In this document: positions 1 through 13,225 of the stretch, one piece after another
Numbering within the stretch: position 1 is the first letter of the stretch
How the letters are laid out: every line of letters starts with the position of its first letter
Assembly: GCA_949317995.1 (NCBI GenBank)
Contig: OX439048.1
Span: 24,247,495-24,311,494 of the forward strand
From: Acholoe squamosa
Taxonomy: Eukaryota > Annelida > Polychaeta > Phyllodocida > Polynoidae
Direction: 5' to 3'
Length of the DNA stretch: 64,000 nucleotides
The notes under the pieces: generated by a model
Databases searched by the model: none
The model's input: only the letters and a program-made list of their open reading frames with translations
What the model was told of the DNA's origin: nothing
Program-made: the position numbers and the translations under genes

Positions 1-953
1 GATAGCATTTGACGGCGCTTTACAGCCAGTAGATGACAGCCACTGATTATCAGCAACATAAGATTGCTCCAGGCTTCTTGCTACTTCTCCAATATTGTCT
101 TTGGGTTGGATCCAGCATGCAGGTCAGTTGGACAGGTACATGACAGTCCACTTATTGAAACTCAATGTTGGACAGATGAATGGGAATTATTGCTGTGCCA
201 CCAGAAACACAGCACCAAGTGTTCAAACTGGCATTTGTCAATGGCAATGGTTATAGCCCAGTGTTCCACAACATTTCAAGAAGTTGGATAACCTGTTCTT
301 CATTCTATCAACTTGAGTGAAAGATATGTAGATTCCACCTTATTCTACCAGGACTGGGTACAGGTGACTACTGACATTTCCCATCCTTCTCAATCAGTAT
401 CTTTCCTGTTCCAAATAGTCGTAAAGGTATACTTGCAGGTCTGTTTTACGAGACAGGGTCGGGTAGGGCTGGAACTCTTAAGAATGATGATGTTTCCTGC
501 ATCTGGCCTCTCTTTCCACGATACTACTTTAACAATATGTGTGATTGAAATTCCCTTGCCATATTACAACTTTGAGGTCCATTGAAACACACAAAAAAGT
601 TCTGATTGTTTTGGCACCGGAGAACACCCCCTCCCTTACCCACACACAATAAATTAAAAAAATATGGCCATGCCCCAACATGTAATCTAGTACACAAAGG
701 CTTTTTCAGAGCTGTAAAATGGAGATTTTCATGACATTAGGAAATGGGTACAAATAATTAATTAATAGTTTGGTGGGTGAGTCACAGGGAGAGGAAGCTT
801 TCCGCTTGACCAGTCTGCTATGGAGGGGGACACCTTATACTATGTGTCTGGGATGCTGGCAATGTGTCTGGGTTATGTCAGACACAAAGAGCAAATGGGT
901 GATCTGTGGAATTCACGTGCAAACATGACAAAGGATGCGGCGCGCAAGGGCAT

Positions 954-955
<2 letters not shown>
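1..955. other. non-coding stretch, no gene seen
   Basis: AT-rich sequence with only short open frames that show no recognisable protein pattern and no convincing splice sites. It ends in the (TA)n tract. Nothing else stands out. Confidence 0.6.

Positions 956-1007
<52 letters not shown>
956..1007. repeat. (TA)n microsatellite
   Basis: About 26 uninterrupted TA units, visible directly. Such tracts vary in length between individuals and are often misassembled, so the exact length is unreliable. Confidence 0.95.
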
Positions 1008-1011
<4 letters not shown>

Positions 1012-1071
1012 ATGATGCAATTTAAGAATGTCCATTGCTAAGCCGACTAGAGGCTATATCTTTCTACTTAC

Positions 1072-1164
1072 CAGCTCACATTTCAGATATTCCTTAATTG
1101 ACATGCACCAATCATTAATGACGAGCCATGCTATACTTGTTTTCCCAGTTATAAATAAAGCCAA
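1072..1164 (-). CDS. weak candidate internal exon
   Basis: On the minus strand a strong donor (CTG then GTAAGTAG, GT at 1071-1070) closes a 93-nt stretch open for exactly 31 codons from a CAG acceptor at 1165-1167, giving a phase 0-0 exon. The peptide starts LALFITGKTSIAW and ends EYLKCEL, with a hydrophobic middle. I do not recognise it. The polypyrimidine tract before the acceptor is poor and no partner exon was found nearby, so this may be chance. Confidence 0.2.
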
Positions 1165-3895
1165 CTGAATTTGCTTTCCCTATTGAAACCATCAGGGGCC
1201 ATATTATCAGAGATAGACATAATCTGATAAATGATATACCTAAGTGAGTGATTCATGTGTTCATTCACCTTACGCCGGGTGTCCCTCATGTGTCCTTAAT
1301 GAGCAACTTAAAATAGGTCAAGTGAATTAGGTCATTACCCTAAAGGCCTGTGGATAATTGACACAGGTGCCTAGTCCACAGCTCTGTTGATTAAAACAAT
1401 CATATGGACCCAGGTATATGAACCATGATCCAGTCATGAACCAACATGTCAAAAAATACAATCAAGGATCAAAACTCTTTTAACATAAAATATTAATTGA
1501 TTAACGGTCTTGAGGATACAGTATTTCAGCGTTTGCCCAGCATTCTTTTGATTCTACCCTTTTTGTGTAGTATAAATATATGCATTTATTCATAGATTGT
1601 ATCAAAATATATGAGTACACCCCATACCATAGTTTAATATGACGTGTGTACTTTGCAGAACATATTTGTCACCTGTTTGGTGACTATAAAAATACCAATT
1701 TACAAAGATGCCCATAACCAATTTAACTCAGGTTAGAGAAAAGATGGAATTGGTATTGATCCGAATAGATGCAGACCTCGGGGTCAGCTGGTAGCCTCAG
1801 GGGGTATGGGTTGCCATGGTTACCAGGTAGAATGTCATCAGGGCCATTCAGGTGTGACCGACAGGTTTGGTCACACATAGCGTGTGATGGTAGGGGAATT
1901 GGCAGGGCTGTATTCATAATAAAAACATGGTACATCCTCTAAATGAATCAATTTTATATACCATTTTTTATAAAACCTATACCCCCAGCCAAATCTTATT
2001 CGTAAGGTGTTCGTTTGCACTGTAACGGTATTCAAGATGTCATGCTATTGTGGAATAATAATATTCATTTTAATGAACATGTCTACTGAAAACAAAAGGT
2101 CAAATGAATACCTCATTTAAATTTGTTATTATTCTAAAAAGAGTTGTGTATTGCACTTTTTGTAAAAGAGTAATTCGAATATTGTTGGTACTAGTGAAGC
2201 ATTATAACACGACTGTGCAGGAGGTTTGATGGTTGATTCAGTTGTACCTTTAGCTTCCCTTAATATGGATTCATTCATTAAAAGAAAAGAGATTTACGAT
2301 AGTAGGCTGCAAACATAGAATCATCCACATTGTATAAAGCAGATAGAATATACACAAGAAAGGAAAACTGGTCTATACTAGCTCTGATTACACCCAGTTA
2401 TCAATAAATGCTTTATGCTTGATACGAGGAGTTACAGGGCTTTACATTGATTCCTGTATCAAGCTACCTCCTGTGTAAAGTGGCCGTATCAGGCAAAAAC
2501 TTTTCCCGTATCAAGCTACTTCCTGTTTGCAAAAAACGACAACCGTAGGTAAAATAAAGGTTTGTTTTAGCCTTTATTCTTCACATAGAAGCATTTATTG
2601 ATAAATATAAGAACGGTAAAGTGTCAACACATGACTTAATATCTGGTTGAAACTTTTCAGTATCAGTTGGAAGGAGTTATACGAATAATCTCTGCATTTT
2701 AGCACTTCTAGGAATGATGCTGGAACTCTTCTATAATGCGTATGGGTTTGTATCAGTATGGAAACTACCGGTCGATTAAAAAGCTTCAATCCCGGAAGTA
2801 CTGCATGCCCATGGTGATTCATAATTAGGTCATAATTAAGTGATTTAGATGATATCAGCTTATAGTAACAAAGCCTCTAATGCAGTATTAATGGCTGTAT
2901 GTCCTGTCTGTGTTCATGTCAGGGACCACAAAATGGCCATGATACTAAAGGGAAGGATGTTATGTTGGTTCCTTTTTTTTATAGTTGTTGCCACTTTCCT
3001 ATCCACCCCTCCACCACCCCAACACGCACCTCCCCTGCCTTTAGTGTGCCCCCTGCTTTGCTATGTCCGTGTCAGTGTGCATTATTTGTGTAGGATGGGG
3101 ATCAGCAAAATGAGTATTAGATATTAGGTAACCTATAAAAGCTTACAGAAATTTGATCTGAATAATCTTACATGAAAATACACTGAGAAAATTATTGATG
3201 GAAGCAGGAAATGAGAAACCGTGGGGAAAAAAACTTATCCATCGGAAATGAAATGAGAGCTAAAGAGTGATGGGCGTATTACAATATTCCACTGATAAGT
3301 AAAACATAATTGAGAGTATGGGCATACCAGAACGTGGTGAAATATGATTAGAATGGAAAGTACATCAACATGCAGATAGTAAATGCATCAGCCAGTGTGC
3401 CTGAAGCGACCCTTGTATTTGTGTTTAACCCTTGCAAAACCCTACATCCTAGGCTAATAAACCAGTGGTGGCATGATAGGAAAAAAAGAGTCCATATCAC
3501 ACACGCCCTATAACTTATGTTAAAGGAATCGTTACTGGATGAGGCCATTTTTGAAAATAGCGTTTTCAGCAGGACAGTGCAGAAAAGAAAATAATTGTCT
3601 AAATGATTCCTTCAACATAAAAGAATATCCCCAACCCCATCACGCCCAGCCCATCCTAACCCTGCCTTGCAGCGGCCGCGCTCTTACCCCATGTTTTTGT
3701 ACATCACGTGTCATTTGTTGTTTTAGGCGAAAACCGGACGAAGGCTGAACAAGGTAAAACTAAAAAAATATACCAAAGCCTACCCCTGACTTGTACAATG
3801 CCTAGCTAACTGTTGATCCGCTATGTTACTCCTCTGTTGCATGTTTACCACTGCGGGCCTAGTGTGTTCCTCACTGACACCTGCTTCTGCCGCCG
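1165..3895. other. non-coding stretch with a minor direct repeat
   Basis: No gene is supported. Two imperfect copies of a 22-base segment containing GTATCAAGCTAC lie 53 bp apart (about 2452-2473 and 2505-2526). At 3727-3753 a 27-nt stretch has a good acceptor (tgttttag) and a donor-like GTAAAA, but it is too short to call without transcripts. Confidence 0.5.
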
Positions 3896-4024
3896 TGTGA
3901 CGTCACTACGTCATCTGTGACGTCACTACGTCATCGTAGCATATTGGTCCCATGATCCTAAGACATGACGTTATGCCATAAGAAAAGTCATATAGGACAT
4001 TGTGCTGTCACAGATGACGTCACG
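3896..4024. promoter_or_regulatory. cluster of CRE-like TGACGTCA palindromes
   Basis: The 8-base palindrome TGACGTCA, the full cAMP-response element bound by CREB/ATF bZIP factors in animals, occurs at 3898-3905, 3918-3925 and 4015-4022. The first two lie in two perfect tandem 20-bp units. The third sits in a segment (GTCACAGATGAC) that is the reverse complement of part of the tandem unit, so the block can also fold as a stem. No gene start is visible beside it. It may be a regulatory cluster or the decayed end of an inverted-repeat element. Confidence 0.4.
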
Positions 4025-5618
4025 GCCTTAGCCCCTAAGTTGCTTGAGGCCAATGGCGTCAAAATTGAATATGAAGAATATGACTGTTAGAGTTCAAACT
4101 GATTTTTATACCAAATCACTCTTGCCTTGATCAATAAACTTCTGACAACATTACACTTTCTTTATTCAAGGAAATGTCACAATTTACAAATCAATATCAC
4201 TTTATATCTTTGATAATAATTTTTTTGATATTGGTTTTCTCTTTATCACTGCAACACTTTAATGTCATGGTATTTTTATGAATATTTATGGTATTTTTTT
4301 GTAAAGCTGTGCATTTTGGTCACATTTTACTTTATTTACAGTCATTAGAAGCTGCCTTCAGTGGTATTACATTTTCACTGCCTACTAATAACGTAATGTA
4401 ATGTCTGTTAGATATTAGAGGTTCTTTTAGAAACAGATCCTACATAGGAATAGGTCCTTGTGTACGCTAGTAGGCTATATTTCATGTATCAAAATATTGA
4501 TGTGTAAATAGGATAATCTGGGTCATAATAGGAACAAAGACATTTGGTTTAATGTAGCCTGCAATGTATGTTCAACAATGCATATAGATAACCATAAATG
4601 TGTAATTGAACATATTTATTATGAATAAGGGTTCTGTAAAGATACTCTCTGTGTGGAGTTATGAGATAGCAAACAGGGCAATGACTACAACACAGGGATT
4701 TAGTGTCCTCCATAAATAAGCCTAAAGCAACATTCTAGCCTTCTATTGTGCCTTGTCAAGAAACTTTGATGAGGCAGGAATTTCATGGGGACTGCTTGGG
4801 ATTATGATGACCAGAGTCGCACAAGGAGAGGTAGCAGCATATAGTTGTGACACCTAGTGTGGGAATAACACTAAAATTTCCACTTAATATTCCCTTTACT
4901 CTGCATTGTCCTCACAGATCACATGAACTATCTTGACAAATCTGCGTCAGTAAGGTGGATCAGACTACTAAGCCGGTCGATCCCACATCTGGGATAGATC
5001 TCAGGTTGACACAGGTGCAGAACATTACTCTGCACTATCAAAGAACAATGATTTTGATTATGTTACGATCTTAGAAGTCAAGACCAAGCTATTTAGAAAA
5101 TAGCTATGATGATAACTTAGAAGACCTCTAAACTCTTGTTGTAATACAAATGTATAATAGCTTGCTTCTTTTGTCTCATATTAATTTCTGCTCAATTAAA
5201 AAGTAGACCACAATATCCTATTTCATCTCACACATGAACATTGTCCATAATGTTTCTTAATTTCATTTCTCTACTGACTTTCTCACACACTTAATCAACA
5301 AAAATACTTTCAGTTCAAAGATACAATTAGTAAATGAGACCAAAGGAGTAATAGGTACCAAAGCAGTTGACAGGTTTCATTCTTATCTGAATATTATATA
5401 TTATGCAGTTTGTTGACAATATGAGACACATAAAGGCATTGTATTATGTATGTACCTTAATATGTAATGGGCTTCAAACATTGTCGAAATGAATTCGGGC
5501 ACACTGAAAATATAGGCCTCTATGAAGGGTCTCTGTATTGATGACTTAATGTCCTCTTTTCACATTGACGACCAAGGGTGATGATGATTTCTGACACCAG
5601 GGGCCCTAGCATACAACA
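4025..5618. other. non-coding stretch, nothing seen
   Basis: AT-rich sequence with no long open frame, no repeat array and no convincing exon. Confidence 0.6.
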
Positions 5619-5677
5619 TCATTAAAGTGTTGACCCAGGGTGATCATGATGATTATCCTGGGTCATCACTTTGATGA
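5619..5677. repeat. imperfect hairpin, 22-bp arms
   Basis: The arms at 5619-5640 and 5656-5677 are reverse complements at about 19 of 22 positions, with a 15-base loop. A direct repeat (CACCAGGGG..CTAG.ATACA) flanks it on both sides. It looks like a small decayed inverted-repeat element. Confidence 0.6.
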
Positions 5678-6154
5678 CATTTTTATGCCACCAGGGGGCT
5701 CTAGTATACAGTAATGGGACATACAATACCCATCCTGTGAGATAAATTGATTCGTATCTTCAATCCTCTTAATCATGGGTGTTTATAAGATGGAAGATGT
5801 GAAGAATGATACCACAGTGGGACAGGGTCGGAGCCAGGATTTTGAAAAGGGGGTGGGATATCAGTTTATTGAAGAAAGAAATTTGGGCAAAAATAAGAAA
5901 GGCATAAGCATGTGTAATGATACACACCTCCTTTGAACCTATAGTTACAACCATAGGGAGTAGCTGTCACTTGTTATACAAACATCCTATATGCCTCATT
6001 AGAGCATGGGTTAGCTGTAAGTGACCATAATGGCACCAACAGTAAAGACCTGGTTGTTGGAGGGAAGGGGGTAATTATGCAATCCTTTGATAATCAAATT
6101 ATGTTAATTAATGACAAAATGATCATTTACAAGCTCTTTCTGATGTGGTCAGAC

Positions 6155-6269
6155 AGGTACTCTGTAGTGATCACCTAGGGTGATCACATATGATTAGTTC
6201 AAAGATCACCAGGTACTCTCCCCAGTCATAATCTTTAAGATGACAAAAGGTGATCACTACAGAGTACCT
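6155..6269. mobile_element. 115-bp element with perfect 22-bp inverted ends
   Basis: The arms at 6155-6176 and 6248-6269 are perfect reverse complements beginning AGGTACTCTGTAGTGATC. The interior carries a third partial copy (GATCACCAGGTACTC). No clear target-site duplication was found. Perfect arms suggest a fairly young non-autonomous DNA transposon or a fold-back repeat. Confidence 0.6.
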
Positions 6270-6912
6270 TTTTCAGCTATATATTTTCAGTGCATACCAT
6301 GTTCTATCTATGATTTTAACATACATGTAGTATAAATCACACATATCTTATGAGGGGGATATGAATAGTTTCTGATACATTTCTATGACAATAACCTTTA
6401 CACACAAAGTCACCTGTCACGACAATGAGAATAGGAGTACATCCCCCTATTTTCTTATGTACCAACCAAACAGAAAACATACATGCTAAACCTACCCTGG
6501 CATGAATAACACTAACACAACCGCAAAAATTTGAACGGCAACGTTCTCACCATACACATGTTGACCAAGAGGTAAATAACCGAAAGAATTCCTCAGTCAG
6601 CTTTCTGAGTAACAGTTTGCCCTTCACCACCCCAGAGGTTATAACCTCTCTGGATACATACCCTCAGGCAGAACTTACCTATTACTGCCTTTAACTATAT
6701 TGGGACATGCTAACATGCTTTTGGCAACACGTTATACTATATCTTTTGTTTGCCTCCGACGTTCAAGATAAGTAAGGGGGGGGGAGGGGCAGGGCCATCA
6801 ATGTATCAGAGTCTGGAATCACACAGGGTCCAACACACGTGCAACTGGTCATAACTGCCAGGGTTCTGTAATTGTCTACTATACGTGGTGTGCCCATTGC
6901 TGTTGAAGGCAA
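6270..6912. other. non-coding stretch with a poly-G run
   Basis: No gene is supported. A G-rich run lies at about 6775-6785. Confidence 0.6.
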
Positions 6913-8801
6913 CTGTGGTCTTTTTCACTGGTGGAGGGTTATTGTTACTAACGATAGGCACAAATGAAGATATGCTGAAGATAGTTTTGTGGATATCTTC
7001 AGAATTCTGTTTCTATATAAGTTGTCTTCACTAGTCATGGATTTAGATCCAGAGGATAACTCACTTGTCATCGATCTTGGCATATGTCATCTTCAAATAA
7101 GCATATCTTCAGGCTATCACTTCCCCTTTCCTTTATTCTGGTTCATGTTATCTTTTACAAAAACTGGGGGGCCACTCACCACTTTCTTGCCAAAGTGAAC
7201 CTGTCTCCTTACTATAAATAGCTGTGCTAGGGGGTGTCCCATTCATCAGTGACATCATCATAACTTTTTGAGTTGCATGAAGACAGATCTGAAGACAGGT
7301 CTTCATGAATGGGCCTGGTAGATCGTGAGTGGGGCTGAGAAGATAGGGAATGGGCAAGAAAGGTCAGAAATGGGCGAGGGGGGTCGGGAATGGACTAGGT
7401 AGTTCGGGAAAGGGCCTACTGTAATACCTCATGTATAAGGAGCACTCCAAGTATTTATAGGGTTGTTGATGTCTTCAAAATTGCGCTAGAAAAAAATTAT
7501 ATTTTCACAGTTTAAACTGAGTGCCCCTACCAGAAAAAGGGTAAATATCGATGTAATTAGTATGGGACATCAAGAATTGAAGGGAATACTATGAGGTACA
7601 GTTTGGTCTTAATTTTGAGCAGTTTAGTACTGTTCTGTGGTGCAATATCACCACCTATAAGGTGTACCCCTAACTTTTGCTGATTCTATAAGGCACCGAA
7701 GGGTTCATCCTCACATGTAACCTGTGCCTTGTATGTAAGGTAGTATGGTAAAGGTCCAATCGGCTCAGGAACACAGCTAGAACGCAAAGGAAAAAATCGC
7801 AGAGATATTTCAGCCATTTTTCACCATGTGGGATTTGACCTTAATGGTAGTGGGTATTATGGTAGTGGACTGAGAACGTTATTTCTATGCACAGTATTGA
7901 GTCATGCACTCTGCCCAAGGCACTCTAGTTTGAGAGTATTTCTATATGATTCTACCACTGGGTGGGCAATCTACCAGATCACCTGGCCAGTGTCTCATTT
8001 TAGTTAACACAGGCTTCAATGGGATTACACTGCCCAGCTCCATACTACTATGGTAGAACCAACATTATCAAGCAGTTTTTTACCGTAAACCCCTGCATAT
8101 AAGATATACTTTGTGTATGAGGCCAGAAATGTTCCTAGGATATTTTGGAATGGGACAATGGTGCACTTACAGGAGAAATAAATCACCATATCAAATAGCT
8201 ATAGGTCATTTTATGCCTCCCTTCTCAAAAATAGGGAGCAAATGCATAGAGAATGAATATAATCAATCACCTCATTGAAGAGAGTGAAAACAGCCCATCT
8301 CATGATGTCCCCCACCCATGCTGCCATCCACCTTCTGCTCTTATGAAACCAGGACCTCTCTTTCCCAGCCTCTCTTCACTTTTAGAGACAAGTGAAGATA
8401 ACTTGCATTGTTGTACTAATAACTTTTGCTGTAAAACTATGTATAACATTATCTTTTATGATCAAAATCATTTGAAAGAGTATGTGCATTGGAAACAGAT
8501 ACTAATTGCCTTATCTGAGGTGCGTATTAAAGACTTTTTAGGTCTAGAGGTGACACCATCCACCCAATAGACTGGCTTTGTGAAATGACATATTTGGGGT
8601 TAAAGACAGGTCTTCAGGCTATCTTCAAAGGCTAAAGACATGTGTTAGAAATGCAAGTATATCAGTCAAAAGACAGGTTAGATATAGGATTTCTCAAGAT
8701 ATCTCCAATAATTCAAAGATATCTTCAGTTCAGTTTGGAAATGACATTCACCTATTGTTACCCTTTGAAGATATCTTCGCCCTCAGTGAAAAAGACCACA
8801 G
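6913..8801. mobile_element. possible 1.9-kb inverted-repeat element
   Basis: CTGTGGTCTTTTTCACTG at 6913-6930 recurs as its exact reverse complement at 8784-8801. Just inside each copy are further similar pieces (GGGTTATTGTTAC on the left, GGGTAACAATAGG on the right in reverse). The interior is rich in the palindrome GAAGATATCTTC and variants, for example near 6991, 7100, 7270-7310, 8610, 8715 and 8770. No transposase reading frame and no target-site duplication are visible. The stretch may be an old non-autonomous element, and a separate smaller element (7417-7745) appears nested in it. Confidence 0.4.
7417..7745. mobile_element. MITE-like element, GTATAAG family copy 1
   Basis: The left end reads TACTGTAATACCTCATGTAT. 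The right end read in reverse is TACTACCTTACATACAAGG, a related but diverged inverted end. The interior contains phrases such as CTATAAGGCACC typical of this local family, also found at 17457-17681 and in a short form at 50323-50373. It has no coding capacity. Confidence 0.5.
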
Positions 8802-11800
8802 ATGTACTCCAATGAAGATATTTTTATGTGGTTTTACTATGAGGAATTATCGAACATAACTGGGGCTCTCTCCTAACATATCTCCCATGCTGTATACTAT
8901 ATGTACTTAATATTTGGTATCCAGGGTTGGGTATCATGTGAAAAGGTCCGATTTAGGGCCGTGTGTTAAAAAAAAAACTCATTATTTTAGAAACGTCAAT
9001 CTTTGTGCAGAAAACCATGCACAGTTCTAACCCCATTATATATCGGCTACAGTGGAGCACCATCTTTAGCCTATCCATGTCTATACTGTGTATTTGGTTT
9101 CAGAGAAACATTCCCGGGTGGTCAAGAAAGTAGTTATACTTTTGAATGTGAAAAACGATTAAGTAGGTTGCAGACAGCCTCAAGTATAGAGACAAATCAC
9201 CAGATGCACCTCTGAGAGCCTGTGCAGCATTCTACATGCCACGTTGAGGGCTATTTTAAAGAGAAGTCAACAGAGACAATTGTGCAGACAATTGCTGGGT
9301 TATTGTACCTGGGGTAGAGTAGAAAGAGTGCCGTGGACTGACAGGTGTATAGGGCCCAGGTACGAGAGGGATGGCCCTGAGTAAGAATGCTTCTTTAACG
9401 TCTATGACCCCTTCTGGTGTAGCTAGGAGAAAGGTGAAGTAGGTAATAGTATATTGGCATGAATTATATTATAATTTTGCAAAGTGTTTATTGCATAAAA
9501 CGTATGATACTTTGATATGCACGCGATGTTCACATGATGTATATATACAGGTGCAGAGATAATGACATTATGCTAAACATTAGGTCATCATGTTATGAAC
9601 TGCATCACTAGGTCCCTATAAGAAAATATAAACATGCCTAGTTTGAAACATGAATATTAAATTATTACCCGGCCATCATAGCAGTTGATATATAGATATT
9701 AGAGAAATGCTACTACCAGAATTGTCTTTAATCAAGAATAATATGGTGAATGTCTTACGATCCTAACCCAGATCTCCACAACCTCTTTAATACAAAACAA
9801 TTAAGGGTACATGCAGCCTAGTTATATCAATTAGGTGTTAATTCCCTATTTGGGGTAGGTGTGTGTAGCATAAGTAATCAGCTGTAATGGAAAATAGCTT
9901 AAAACAGGGTTTGTTAGTGATAATTGCACACAAAGGAATCATTACCCCAAATCTGTCACGACATGAAAACATTCCTATCACATTCCTAGAGACTGTTTCA
10001 TGGTAAAGACATGCATCAAGGGTCATTAGGGACTGGGGTTACCTCCAGCCATACATCACGCCTCTGGGTGTTCAGGGAGACAGACCCATAAAGTAACACC
10101 TGAAGTGTTAATTGTGTCTTCAATAAATCTTTCCTCAAAAGGCAGTTGAATTACATGTTTTATTGGTTTTGAAAATGAACTGCGTGATATTTTTTATCAG
10201 GACATTATAACATAAGTGATACGCTCTTTTGATCTTATGTGTAATTTCACTAGATCATATGGAATACTAGTAGGTCAGTTTAGCTTTGTATGCAATTGCA
10301 GTGCTGTATAGAAAAGTGGGAACCAACCTCGTATAGAGTTTGCTGCACTGCTACTAAAATTGACTCATCCAGGGAATGTATGTGATAATCTTTGTATGCC
10401 AATCACAGGTGTACTAAAGCTAAAAGTCCTCAGGGATTCTAAATGATAGATAAAGGTATGTTGATAAGGACTTCCCTTCCCTGTGGCCCCGTGCCCAGGG
10501 CACCCTGCATAGGTTAATAGACATTTTCAAACCTTCAGGACAAGGCATTGTGTTAATGTTGCTAATTTTCTTTTATTCTACACAACAATATCTGAACTTG
10601 TAAGTATCAACATTTAGGGAAACCTACCAAATGACCATCTTAGATGCATTGGATTCAAAAATATCTTTCAACTTTGCCACAACTGGTCATGGTTTGAGTA
10701 GCTTTAGTAAACACCAGCTTTAGGGGCCCATCCTCAGGGCCCAGCCTAAGGGCCCCACAAGTCCTGCACAGATGCCTAGACGAACCACACATTAGTGTGT
10801 AGAAATCCTCACACCTATATTATATACAGGAAACACCTTCCACGCTAGGATACCCGCCAGGTATGTCTATACCATCCACCTCCTCCTCCCAAATGTCTTT
10901 TTATGACTCCTTATGTCTACACACTATATCACAAAACAACAGGGCTCAGTACCCCGTCCATTTAGATGAGTTTGCCTTGCTCTAAATTCAACACCAACAC
11001 ACTGATTACAGCTGCAGAGTTTTTATTTCTCTTGTCTTGTTGCTCAAAATGATGGCCCCCAAGATTGTGAACTGCTGCTGGAGGTTTTTACAGCTAATCG
11101 TGAATAACTACGGTCTGTGTGTCTGACTAACAGAGTCCAATCTACCTGAGGTTGAATGGTAATTGTAGATGTTGTATGCCCTATGATTGTGTTGGTACTG
11201 AGAACAAGAGGTGAAAAAGAGTGGGAAGATTTGTCTGATTGATTCATTAAACCAGCAGCATTGGCATGCACATCGTGCATGGTCCCTCCAACAGTCCCCC
11301 ATCCAGAAAGTGGGCATTTTCACACTTTTGGATCTTGGATCCTGCAATGATTTCAGGATCGATAATCAGTGATAATTGTGAAAACACATGGCAGGTGTGG
11401 ATAAAAAAGTGAGGAGCAGATAATATCGCATTACTCTGTCAAACTCTTCCAGCTTATTTGGTAGGTAGGAAGGGCCTAGTTTTGTACAGGGAGGTGCGGG
11501 GGGGCATATGCTGACCGAGAGGGCCGTATATAGTAGGCCTTTTTGAGGGGCTGGGGTGATCTGGTTATGAGGGAAATTACTGGTTCCATGGCCCAGAGGT
11601 ATCTTTGATAAAGGTATGTCAAAGCCTTCTTTGCTGTTATCAAACATGAGTCCCCGTTAGATGACGTCTATAATTTATCATGCTGGGTTATTGTTACTGA
11701 CAGTATTACGGACACAGGGCTCCTTGTAACCATCAGCCGTGACGGCCCAACATGCTTCTTGATCTCACGAGGTCTTGAGGACGTGCAAGATGAGATTACA

Positions 11801-13128
11801 AAGATGTCTGACAATATAATTCAATAATGTCAGAAGCTCGGTACTCTTCAGACATAGGCTTAGACTGTTAACACAGTTACAGCAATGAGTGCATGTCCTT
11901 TGAGAGTGGGATCCTGTGGGGTGAAGTGGAAAAAAGTAGGTGGTGAAAGGAGGAGGATTATGGGGGCGGATCTATGTACAGCCGTCTCAGATGGCCACCG
12001 CCTCCACAGACTCTCCTCATCCCTTGCCTTATCTTGTCTCCGTTTCCCTCACACCGGTAGCTAGAAAATGGGACACAAACTCCTGGGTTTATCTCAGTTT
12101 CCTTTAGCCCACGAGAGTTTGGTGAGAAGCATGGTCTAGCCATGCAGCAGGATAAATGAGAATGTTGCCTGCTGACCGTGAAGGAACTAATAGATAGAGA
12201 AACCATTCCATATATCAGGTATAACCATTATGAATGAGCCTCTGTAGTCAGCTTGATGTTAACTCTTCAGATAGCTGCTGAAGAGCTGTTAGCAAGCGGA
12301 CAGTTCATGATAACTGTATATTTTCTGACCTCCATCTCATGGAAATCGTTTCTGGAGTGGGATGGTTTTCCAGGTTCGGGGGGGGGGTATCTTCATGTGT
12401 GGCCATAACAGGACATAACAACCCACTTTGAAGTCAGTCCGACTGCACTGCACCCTATAGAAGTAGAAGGTAGACGAGGGAGAGAGAGGGGGGCTCTTTG
12501 CAGAAGGGTAGTAGCTTAGACAATGTTGTGAGGATCCCTGAAAGCATGCATGTATGGAGGGAGCCCTCTGAAAGGAGTCTTACCCTTCTTCAAACAAGGT
12601 GGGATTGGCATTTCGAATGTTGGGAGAGTGCGACAGGTGGTGGGCTATATATGTGGTCAGGTAGAGGGTTGCTGAGGGTTAATATGGTTTGTGAATCGTG
12701 TCCAGGATGTTGTAGGTTTAAGGTCAACAAGGACATTCTGCACCACGTGACCTCCATCAGCCTCGCTCTGATTCAACTTGACCCTGGGTTACCTGAATAT
12801 GACCTTGGCGGGGTGACTATGGCTGGACCCCTGACTGGGTTCAGGATTAGTTCTAGCCTCAGGCTGAAATACATACACGAACATGGCAATAGGATATTAG
12901 AATATGGTATGACAGGGACAGGGAGTCAGGAAATGGCCATGTATGTAAAATTAATGGATAGGTTTAGTGGCAATCCTAGCCCTTTCTGTACGTTGCTGTA
13001 ACTCGAACTCAGGGTTGTCATTTTCGGCCTGAAGCAACACAGTGCCTATGATAGGTAAAGAGTGATGGAGTGACAGTAGGGGGGGGGGGTAAAATTGGTG
13101 CTGACGATGCAGAGGTTCAAAGGTTTCA
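8802..13128. other. non-coding stretch with one long unassigned open frame
   Basis: No gene is supported. The longest frame (12498-13001, + strand, 167 codons) has no recognisable motif, no splice context and a composition unlike a conserved protein. G-runs lie near 11498 and 12380. Nothing else is apparent. Confidence 0.5.
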
Positions 13129-13225
13129 AGTACATCCTTATTGGCATAAGAAGTGATGGAGTGACACTCCACCCTTCCTTAGAAATGACGTATTGACAGC
13201 CTGAATACTTTGAGCACCGATATAT
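13129..13225. repeat. dispersed repeat, copy 1
   Basis: This about 97-bp stretch resembles 58590-58683. Shared phrases in the same order are AGTACAT, GGCATA, TGACACTCCA, TGACAGCCTGA and TGAGCACC. It is a diverged interspersed repeat of unknown class. A run of about 12 G lies just upstream, near 13080-13090. Confidence 0.5.

Noticed and set aside
12498-13001. 167-codon plus-strand open frame
   Set aside because: No recognisable motif, no splice context and mixed composition. Frames of this size are expected a few times by chance in 64 kb read six ways.
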